Made by a program: the position numbers and the translations under genes
From: Sander lucioperca
Lineage: Eukaryota; Chordata; Actinopteri; Perciformes; Percidae
DNA: 64,000 nucleotides
Direction of reading: 5' to 3'
NCBI RefSeq assembly: GCF_008315115.2
Contig: NC_050182.1
Coordinates: 24,933,156-24,997,155, forward strand
The notes under the pieces: model-generated
Told to the model about the DNA's origin: nothing
Databases searched by the model: none
What the model saw: only the letters and a program-made list of their open reading frames with translations
Shown: positions 56,628 through 64,000 of the stretch, piece by piece
Layout: each line of letters starts with the position of its first letter
Position numbering within the stretch: position 1 is the first letter of the stretch

Positions 56628-57668
56628 TGGGGGAATAGTAGAACAGATAGCAGAGGCATAAATGTAATGTTTAATTTAGTGTGTATGTACATGTTAAATG
56701 AATGTGACACAAGGAGATAGAGCTGGAGAGGATGGGATATGTGTGCGCTGGATGAGCATACCAACAGTGGAGCGCCGGGGAAGGAATAAACAGATGATGG
56801 GAAAAAAGCTGACTCTTAGCTTAACAGTTAAGCTTCAGCAAGGAAATATTCGAAATGGTAAACAGCGACATGTTTACACATCTTTCCGTTATTCAAATAT
56901 TCAGATTAAGGCTCGGGACAGATGTTCCGTCAAATCCCCTCAAACCCAAGAGGAATGGTATGACCCAATCTCCCACAAAGTATGTGACCCAGATTAGAAA
57001 GCAGGGGGGAAAGGAAAAGGAGTAATGTGTGTCTGCGTCTGTGTGTGCTTTGCATTTCTCGCTGCCAAATGTGAACGCTGCCTAATGCAGCTGCATTTCA
57101 AATGACTGTTTTTGTACCTGTGACAAAAAGGCCACCATCTGGGGGAAACATGGTCACATGAAATATTTTCAAGAGGTAAACTACTGCATTATTTTTTTCA
57201 TCCAGTCTAGCACAGAAAGCTCCTGTATCGAGCAACAGAGGAGAGGACTACTTATCATTAACATTACGCTCCATAAGGGGGAGACACGAACCACATCAAC
57301 CCACAGTCTGTATATGATGACATCATTATGACAGCTGAGATCAGATCCCTGGTACATTATGTTCTGTGATATAACAATACAGTCTTGGTGCATATAAACG
57401 GACTGGAATATAATAACAAGCACTGCTGAAGCATTCAATTGCACTATAATTGTATTGCAGCACACATCTGGGCATGTAGCTTTAGATTTAAAAGGTCTGA
57501 TGGGCAGCCAAGCTTTTTTGTCAGTGACTTTCGCTTCACAAGAGCGTCTTAGACAGATGTCCATGCAGAGACAGTGTACTGACTTGATGACTGCATGGTC
57601 ACCAGATCTGAGGGGAACACCCATGGGTAAATGACTACTGTACTGAAGGTGAGCGAGCTGAGATCATC

Positions 57669-57743
<75 letters not shown>

Positions 57744-60700
57744 TAAGCCTGTGGTCGGTAAACAGCAACTTAACGTGACCATCAGCTGTCATCCAGGCCT
57801 CCTTTCCTCTCCAGTGACATTGGTGACTGTGTGAGAGACTAAAAAGCACATGACGATGGAGAGGGTGACAGCTTGTGATTCACAGCCTTGTTGCTGTTCC
57901 ACCTAAAAGAACTGTGCTTAAGTAAAATGTTGAGGTAATTGTACTTTGCTTGAGCATTTCTAGCTTTTAGTTACTTCAACTCCACTACATTTGCACACAG
58001 AAAAAACATTAACTTGCGGCCCCTTTCACATTTCACATATCTATGAGTTGTTAGAAGTTTCACCAAGGAACGATTTAACCGTTTAAACTTCTTAGATAGT
58101 TCAACATTTTGGGAAATAAGCTTATTCACTTCTTTTGCAGAGAGTACGATGAAAAGATTGATACCACTCTTGTGTCTGTACAGTAAATATGAAGGTACAG
58201 CCAGCAGCAGATTAGTTTAGCATAAAGATTGTAAACGGGGACAGAGTCACGCTATCAATCTTTTCATTTAACTTGCAGCAAGAAAGCAAATAAGCTTATT
58301 TCCCCCAAAATATAAATAGAAACTATTCCTTTAAACAATGTTAAAATAATCCTATATTTCACAAAAGAAAAAAGAAAAAGAAGTCCAAAAAAGTGATACA
58401 AATTTGAGTATCAAAACTTAGTTTTCTACTTTCTACTTTAGGTTTTTCATCATCATCTCACAACCCCTTAGATTTATCTTGTGGCCCATTGGAAGGGGTT
58501 GACCCCTGGGTTGGGAACAACTGGACTAAACTTGTTGAAATTAGCTGCACTTCAAACAGCTACGACAGTGAAATGCTGCTTATGCATTGATCAATCTAAT
58601 AGTCAGGTTGACAGAAGTATTCAGATCTTCCTTCTAAAAGTCGCAATCCCACAGTATATGGAAATACTCCACTTTGAGTAAAGGTTGTGTATTCAAACAA
58701 GGAGTGTCAGCAAAGTGTACTTTAAGTATCAAAAGTAATTGTGACATTGTGATATATGTATTATTGTATCATTATTACTGGATTTTTATTAGGGATTAAT
58801 ATCTGAGGGACATTTTATTGTTGTTACTGGTTGAGGTGCAGCTAATTGATTGCTTTGAATTCTGCTGGGTTGTTGCATCATATCTTATGAGCTTGAAAAA
58901 TCTATAAAGTAACTAGTACTTAGTTACTACTATGAACTAATACTTCATGGTTTGCTGGTTATGTACTCCTACTTAAGTAAGATTATAAAGAGCTCTGTGG
59001 TTGATAACGATGCCTTCTTACCAGCACAGCGTGACAGCCGCCACCGCCACCCACGTGACACAACAGATGCCCCGCCCCTTCTTCCCGCTGTAACCGTGAC
59101 CGGTGCTGGCATCTTCATCCTCCTCCTCCTCCTCTGATCCCTCGCTCCGGTCACCACGGTGACAGCAACAGTAGTGTATGAGGAAGGAGAGGACTACCAA
59201 GAGGGAGATGACAAGAGCGATGGCCGATAAACTGGACAAAACCAGCAGAGTCTGAGAAAGGGAGAGGAGGAAAAGAAAGGATGAGTCAGTGAATGAGAAA
59301 AATGGCACTTCAACTCCATTTCTACAAGTGGACAAGAACAATTTGAGAAAATTCCAACTAATCCTGTTAAATTCCATAGCTTTGTCATATTGTCCCGCCC
59401 CCATTAAGCACCAGGAGATGGTGATTAAAAAGATATACAGTAAGAAGATAAATTGTGTGAAGGAAAGGATAAAGGATACAGATACACGCTGCTTGCAAAC
59501 ATACATTGACAAAAATGGAAATATAACGCAATTAATTTGAGGTGATTTTTGACTTATTTCAAAGGCTTTAACCCGTGAATCCCTGATCTGCACCATAGTG
59601 AATATTAATGTCACTAAGCCATATCAGACTTTGCTTTTGATCAGGCTCCATGTCGTAAAGTCAACATTACTGAAATGCATTTTGCTTCAACACATATATC
59701 TACAGTATTATCCTTCATCCATCTACCCGTCTGTCACTCCCCATTCCTCCACCTTCTCTCTATCTTACCTCCTGCTCTCTGAAGCCCCTCCTCATCGCTC
59801 CACTCTACCCACCCCTCTTTCCCCACGCTCTCCCTCGCTTTCTCTCCCCCACTCTCCCCTCTCTTTCTTTCTATCCACACCACTGAATCTCTATTAATAA
59901 TCTGTGACCTACATACATCCACTGCCACTCTCTCACTCCCACTCTCACTCTCTCTATTTCTCTCTCTCTGCCTGGTCTTCTGTTAAGCAACCTCCTTGCA
60001 TTACTCATTCTCTCTCTCACTCTCTCTCTCAGAGCACTTTTAGTCTCTTTTGTCTTTCTGTTCTGCAGGATAATTTGCGTCCCCCCTCTCTTTTTGTACC
60101 GCAGAGAAGTCACAAACATGCACTGTGAGACACTGCTGGCTGGAGCGTTTTGTGTAAGAGCCTGTTGGAGGAGAAGAAGGATGAAACCTTGCATTTCGCA
60201 GCAGAAACTGCACAGTTAGAACTACACAGACAAAAGCAGCTGTGTAAACCTGCAAGAGGGCTCACACCATGTTGAAGCTCATGCACCTGAAACTAAATTG
60301 CATAAAATATCTGCATCCACAGAGGCAGAGGTGCAAGAGACAATTTAGAAGAGAATTGCAACATCTAAAGCAAGGTAGAAAATGAAAAAAGATTAGATGA
60401 GCTAAGTGGTTCTTGCAGGGGTCTAGTGTAATCTTACCACCAATAATTAGGTCAATGAGTTGGCATGAAAAAGTGTTTAAGGGACTGTAAATGTAATCAT
60501 TGTAGCGCTGCAGACTGCTGTAACATTCAGGGATCTATGGAGCAATTTAAAGTGCGATGTAGAGCAAATTGTCCATCATCCAGTCAATTAATTGTAGTAC
60601 AATGTACCTGTACAGTTATAACTATAAATGAAGCAACAGGGCTGTAAGTATTATGCAACGTGGCGCCTCAGATTGGACAGTTACTGTACAGCATGTGGTG

Positions 60701-60856
60701 TGGCAGCCAGGTGTCTGTTACCTGCTGGTACTCCCAGCTGTCGGGGACAAAGATGTTGTCCTTCATCTGCATGGTGAGGTCCAGCCGGGGGAGGGCGTGA
60801 CACACTCTCACCCACAGTGAAGGGGTATAGCTGGGCACTGTTGTCATGGCAGCCAT
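43640..60856 (-). CDS. ttyh1: tweety family membrane protein
   Basis: Fourteen coding exons join to 1770 bases, giving 589 residues: 60856-60722, 59251-59022, 56528-56417, 53856-53522, 51081-50986, 50780-50708, 49329-49254, 49096-49041, 48749-48657, 48560-48468, 48370-48231, 47369-47202, 45649-45571, 43723-43640. Every junction keeps the frame. Five membrane spans lie near residues 46-72, 106-130, 272-293, 302-325 and 447-470, the tweety layout, with conserved GIGFYGNSE, LSDFC and TEGNFHQLVALL. The ectodomain (exon 4) has a Pro/Val/Ser-rich insertion. The tail has an acidic SESEEYEDSDSESEDPF run and a PPSY motif. Tweety proteins were described as anion channels; structures show no clear pore and suggest lipid binding. 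The paralogue call rests on GFYGNSE-type sequence and synteny. Start: ATG at 60856, with an acceptor at 60888, so an untranslated first exon lies further right. Confidence 0.95.
43975..44520. repeat. diverged direct and inverted repeat cluster
   Basis: Segments at about 43975-44190 and 44325-44520 are diverged direct copies (AAGTAACTGTTTACAG, ATTATTTTGACAA, TTTGCTCA shared in order). Within them, 44238-44287 (GGAAGACCATGAGATGCAAC) is the inverted counterpart of 44407-44456 (GCATCATATGGTCTTCC). A further relative follows the LINE tail at about 45186. It lies in the last ttyh1 intron and codes for nothing. Confidence 0.6.
44525..45178 (+). mobile_element. 5'-truncated non-LTR retroelement
   Basis: It begins inside a degenerate LINE C-terminus (RTSRFRGSFFPAAVTLLN) and runs through an AT-rich 3' UTR to GCACAATGACAATAAAGTTG and TCTAA repeats. 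The same tail occurs at 10494-10544. It interrupts the repeat cluster at 43975-44520 and its relative at 45186, so it inserted after that sequence formed. The clade was not determined. Confidence 0.7.
46680..46712. repeat. ACAG simple repeat
   Basis: Tandem ACAG units in a ttyh1 intron. A related TCTG run lies at about 47155-47190, just downstream (in the transcript) of the acidic exon donor. Confidence 0.7.
50871..50976. repeat. compound TG and TGCG microsatellite in ttyh1 intron 5
   Basis: About 23 TG units pass into about 15 TGCG or TGCA units. The block fills half of a 205-base intron and begins about 10 bases from the exon 5 donor in the transcript. Confidence 0.95.
51188..51376 (-). 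mobile_element. tRNA-derived SINE
   Basis: On the minus strand the unit starts TGGCCGGGTTGGGTCAGTGG and has an A-box-like GTGGGTAGAGCAGG and a B-box-like AGGGTTTGAATCTG (51304-51291), spaced as in a tRNA gene's internal promoter. A body with a CTCTCTCTCCCC-type stretch follows. This repeat is widespread in teleosts. It lies in ttyh1 intron 4, in the gene's own orientation. It is not a functional tRNA: the arms do not fold fully. Confidence 0.75.
51400..53520. other. ttyh1 intron 4, no further gene
   Basis: AT-rich intronic DNA between the SINE and exon 4. Short open frames (for example 52258-52446) show no family resemblance and no splice context that fits ttyh1. Confidence 0.5.
54678..54800 (-). 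repeat. LINE 3' tail, L2/Rex1-like
   Basis: CAAT units followed by AAAATGTATTTATATAGCAC form, on the minus strand, the classic AAGTGCTATATAAATACATT plus TTGA-repeat ending of L2/Rex1-like LINEs. Only the tail is recognisable. Confidence 0.65.
55431..55862. repeat. foldback repeat, arms of about 175 bases
   Basis: The arm at about 55431-55610 and the reverse complement of about 55690-55862 agree over their whole length with scattered differences. Shared phrases are TGCCTGCACACTTA, GCCACAAAAGTTTAATAA, CAAAATGTTTG, GGAAACCACA, CATATTTA and GAGCTCTATGATGG (some with one change). A spacer of about 80 bases separates the arms. It may be a foldback transposon or two SINE- or MITE-like copies inserted head to head. 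It lies in ttyh1 intron 3. Confidence 0.75.
56316..56364. repeat. CA microsatellite flanking ttyh1 exon 3
   Basis: About 24 CA units. In the transcript this is a UG run starting about 53 bases after the exon 3 donor. Confidence 0.95.
56575..56628. repeat. TG/AG microsatellite flanking ttyh1 exon 3
   Basis: About 20 TG units followed by about seven AG units. In the transcript this is a CA run ending about 47 bases before the exon 3 acceptor. Confidence 0.95.
57669..57739. repeat. CT/CA microsatellite in ttyh1 intron 2
   Basis: About ten CT units followed by about 25 CA units, in the same intron as the TG/AG run at 56575-56628. Confidence 0.95.
57905..58990. repeat. decayed MITE-like sequences in ttyh1 intron 2
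   Basis: Phrases such as TGCTTAAGTAAAATGTTGAG, GAAGTATTCAGATCTTCC, CACAGTATATGGAAATACTC and TACTCCTACTTAAGTAAG match the teleost non-autonomous element family seen at 13513-14038. Ends are not defined; there may be more than one copy. Confidence 0.45.
59700..60060. repeat. pyrimidine-rich tract in ttyh1 intron 1
   Basis: Over 300 bases are dominated by CT-rich phrases (CTCTCT, CCCTC, TTTCTTTC). It reads as purine-rich RNA in the ttyh1 transcript. No coding signal is seen. Confidence 0.6.
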
Positions 60857-61550
60857 TTTCAACTGTGCCGGGTCCCCCTCCTCCACCCTGCGGGATGGAG
60901 AGAGAAGAAAGAATGGTCAGAGCAACCGGGATGTGAAGTAAGAGCAGAGGAGAGGGAAAGAGGGTAAGGACGGGTGAAGGACTTCCTGAGCTGAGAGAAC
61001 AGCGAGGACACTGGTCCGCGAACTCAGTGGAGACAATTTATGACCAGTGATCACCTGTGCAAAGTAAGGGTCAAAGTGTCAGCCACAGAAACATGCTCTT
61101 GAAAGTGTAAATCTGTGTAAAAACCTCACTCAGAGCAGAGGCTGAAGTAAGTGTGGTGTTCTGTTCTTTTGCTTTACCTGTAACACTTCAGGTACAACAG
61201 AGTTTGGCTTCACTGGTCTTAGATCAGTTCCTCATGGCACCATGAATGAACAAAGCTAACTTGTTATCAGCTTTACCTGTCACAATCTTCACTTAAATAT
61301 TTTTGAAACAGAAAACAGCCGTCTTTTGTTGAGGAGCATGTGATGTGCTCAGAGTTCAAACAATTTGTCAGTTCATTAATTCATTAATTAATTAGTCAAG
61401 TGGCCGACAGAAAATTCATCTACGGCAATCTTGGTAATCATTTGATTAAGTCATTTGATCAAGCAAAAATGTTGCTGTTTCAAGCATTTCAAATATTTGT
61501 ATAAAACTATTATTTATGTATATAATAGTTTTATATAATCCTATATAAAT
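60857..61550 (-). other. ttyh1 5' UTR portion and upstream intron
   Basis: A CGCAG acceptor precedes 60887, giving a 31-base 5' UTR within the first coding exon. The rest upstream is intron-like and shows no coding exon. Confidence 0.45.
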
Positions 61551-61552
61551 CC

Positions 61553-61940
61553 GAAATGGGTTTCCTCAGGAGGGTGGCTGGCGTCTCCCTTAGAGATAGG
61601 GTGAGAAGCTCAGTCATCCGTGAGGAGCTCGGAGTAGAGCCGCTGCTCCTTCGCGTCGAAAGGAGCCAGTTGAGGTGGTTCGGGCATCTGGTAAGGATGC
61701 CCCCTGGGCGCCTCCCTAGGGAGGTGTTCCAGGCACGTCCAGCTGGGAGGAGGCCTCGGGGAAGACCCAGGACTAGGTGGAGGGATTATATCTCCAACCT
61801 GGCCTGGGAATGCCTCGGGATCCCCCAGTCGGAGCTGGTTAATGTGGCTAGGGAAAGGGAAGTTTGGGGTCCCCTGCTGGAGCTGCTACCCCCGCGACCC
61901 GTTACCGGATAAGCGGAAGAAGATGGATGGATGGATAAAT
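61553..61940 (+). mobile_element. Rex3/RTE-like LINE 3' end
   Basis: A 118-codon open stretch encodes an RTE-type reverse transcriptase C-terminus (LRWFGHLVRMPPGRLPREVF, RRPRGRPRTRWRDYI, NVAREREVWGPLLELLPP). A very short 3' UTR ends in GGAT/GATG repeats, as described for Rex3. Most of the element is missing, so it is a 5'-truncated, inactive copy, but the remaining frame is clean, so it is fairly young. It lies upstream of the ttyh1 coding start. Confidence 0.85.
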
Positions 61941-64000
61941 TGAATATATTTGGGGTTTGGACTGTTGGTTGGACAAAAAAAACTTTTTTTGATGGCATTT
62001 TTCTTTTCTTGTGATGGCATTTTTTAGACTATGTTTTTAAATTTCATCAGCCTGTCATCACCAGACTAAGTCACAAATGAGCAAATGAAACATGCTCTTG
62101 CAGATTGATCTGGTTTCCAGGTTAACACTTCATAGCACATATGATAAATCAAAAATGATCAACCGATTAAATGATAATAATTGTCAGTAGCAGCCGGGGG
62201 GGGGGGGTTGCCTTGAACACAAGGAGATTACATGACTATATATAACAAATGGCTGTTATTCAAAGACCTCTCTCTTAACCTTATGAAGAGGGTTATCTGC
62301 TAGAGGAAGAGCATGGATTATATAGGGGATATATGGTGTCTTTGAAGAAGTCTTCCTGGCAGAGTATATGCAGGAGAAGAACATTGTATGAGGTACCAAG
62401 AGGACCATTAAACAAAGAATGATATATTTGACTGCATCATCAACCACTGCTTACTAAAGCTGGCCAAGGGGGAGAAAGTAGGGTAAATACAAGGGGTAAA
62501 TCCGTTTAGCCAAAACATACACTGGAATCCTTATTACAATGACAGAGCAGAGGGGGGAACAGAGGGCGAGACGAGAGCCTGGTTGGCCTCTGATATCGGC
62601 TGCCCAGATTAAGAGACCATCAGAGCTTTACTGTTTAAGAAAGGAGCATTTTAAGACAGCTCAAGAGAGGAGAGCACAGAGAGAAGCGTTCACAACAACA
62701 GCATTGATTCTTAAATACAAAAGGTTATACAGCTCCGCTCACTGCTGATATTACAGACAGATACAGTAACGTCAGATAGATTTTGAATTAAAGGCCTTTA
62801 TTGTCTTTTAATGCAGCTGTTATTTATTCAGTACAACTCTCAATCACCCCTGCTGAGGCTTTTTACTGTCCCTATTGATTCATGCATAATTGTGTTAAAT
62901 ACTGTGCCTGATAACAAAGTTTAGATTTTGCCACATGTCACATTCAATGCCAGACAATTTCCTATTCAGATTTTGGGCGTTTATGGCTCAGAACAAGTTT
63001 GCTCATAGGCCAGACAGGGCTGCAGTAAGCCCATTACAATAAGCCTGTTCACCTTAATGGTTCCAGCAGCCCAACTGTCACAAATCAAATCATTGCCAAA
63101 CTCCATTTCCCTTATTAAAACGAAGCTGAACATAATGGTTCACACACGCTGCAAGAGTTGCATCCATCCACCGCACATCAGCAGTGTAAACAGACTGTGT
63201 TCTGTTATTTTTATGCATTCCTTCATGACCATTTATCTTGAGTGAGTTCATTAGATTAGATGTTGTATAGGAGCTGTGAGGCAGGTCTATGAGGTGCATT
63301 TATCAGACTTGGAGACAATAAAAGCTTTTTAAGAGGCATAATAATCAAGTGAGGGAATAATTCCACAATCAAAGGAGAATCATTCTACCTGTGACCACCA
63401 ACACCAATAAAGTGGGGTCAATATAGAAAAGCATTTCCTTTGATGGATGACAATATTGCACTAATGATTTTCACAGAGGTGTGTGGCAGATAATGGTCAT
63501 AGTCCTCTGGAGCAGCAGTTACTCAGCAGTTGTCACAGATAGGAAGCCTCAATTTGACGTGATGTCTCCTGCCAGCTTGTTATCATGCCTGTAACCATTG
63601 CATAACTGAAGCCACATAAATATGATTTTGAGTTCAGTCGGTGGAGAGGAAAAGAAAAAAAGGGAGAGACGAGGAGAAGGATGGCAAAGACTCTCACCCA
63701 ACCGTGAGCTCTTAAGAAAAAGAAGAAGAAAAAAACAGGCGAATAATTCTGTTGCCTTCAGTCTGCACGGAGCTCAGACTGAACAGAGAATGAAATCACT
63801 TGCGTGAAATGAGACTCCATGATGTCTGAATGTAAAGAAAAGGGCCATTTTGTGAGGCAGCTAATGAGAACAAGGCTGAGGCATCTCTGTCAGCTGAATT
63901 TAGGATCATCTTTAGCACATAAAATTCATCTCCACCTTCATCTTTTTATGACAATACAACTCTCTTGAGCAGAAGATATAATTAATGTGGTCCTTGTGCT
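61941..64000. other. upstream DNA of ttyh1, no gene seen
   Basis: A G-run (about 62196-62206), GA-rich stretches (about 63640-63740) and AT-rich DNA. A donor-like GGTTGG then GTGAGA on the minus strand near 63698 might end a ttyh1 untranslated exon, but nothing else supports it. Short frames here have no family resemblance. Confidence 0.4.

Noticed and set aside
61556..61912. 118-codon ORF as a possible host gene
   Set aside because: Its residues are those of an RTE-type LINE C-terminus and it is followed by GGAT/GATG repeats, so it is a truncated Rex3-like element.
1..64000. CRISPR arrays, prokaryotic operons, phage or plasmid modules
   Set aside because: Nothing of the kind is present. 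The introns, repeats and gene families are vertebrate throughout, and tandem repeats here are microsatellites without spacer structure.

Overview
This is vertebrate nuclear DNA, almost certainly from a ray-finned (teleost) fish. The genes are split by GT-AG introns and there are no operons. The repeats are typical of teleosts: a Rex3/RTE-like LINE end with a GGAT tail, L2/Rex1-like LINE ends with TTGA tails, a tRNA-derived SINE, hAT-type non-autonomous elements and long CA/TG microsatellites. Coding sequences were rebuilt by joining open frames at splice sites. In all four multi-exon genes the lengths and phases close exactly, which supports the models.

Layout, left to right. About 330-600: CpG- and CCAAT-bearing promoter-like block, probably of a neighbour outside the window. 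3738-8414 (-): a large multi-zinc-finger protein, best matched to ZNF865, with non-coding or N-terminal exons reaching back to a CpG-rich start near 11.3-11.7 kb. 11.7-18.0 kb: gene-poor DNA with a MITE-like element. 18025-21667 (-): shisa7-type transmembrane adaptor in five coding exons, with a probable 5' UTR exon and promoter near 25.3-25.9 kb. About 27.1-30.9 kb (+): a LINE with an uninterrupted endonuclease/reverse transcriptase frame. 32351-37028 (-): ube2s, four exons. 38751-41318 (+): josd2, four exons, divergent from ube2s. 43640-60856 (-): ttyh1, fourteen coding exons, convergent with josd2. 60.9-64.0 kb: upstream DNA of ttyh1, with a Rex3-like LINE end.

The human counterparts of znf865, shisa7, ube2s and ttyh1 lie together in 19q13.42 and JOSD2 in 19q13.33 (from memory), so this looks like an ancestral linkage block rather than a functional cluster. 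The products do separate jobs: transcription factor, synaptic receptor auxiliary subunit, APC/C ubiquitin-conjugating enzyme, Josephin deubiquitinase and tweety membrane protein. Two belong to the ubiquitin system and two are neural membrane proteins carrying PPxY motifs, which is suggestive at most.

I did not find a clearly new biological system. The observations most worth checking are: a ttyh1 exon that can be read in two frames to give two different C-termini; a ttyh1 exon flanked by mutually complementary CA and TG repeats; a foldback repeat in a ttyh1 intron; a full-length LINE frame with a degenerate 2A-like motif; a possible 41-residue N-terminal extension of znf865 made by an upstream exon; and a hAT element with a perfect 8-bp target duplication in a ube2s intron.
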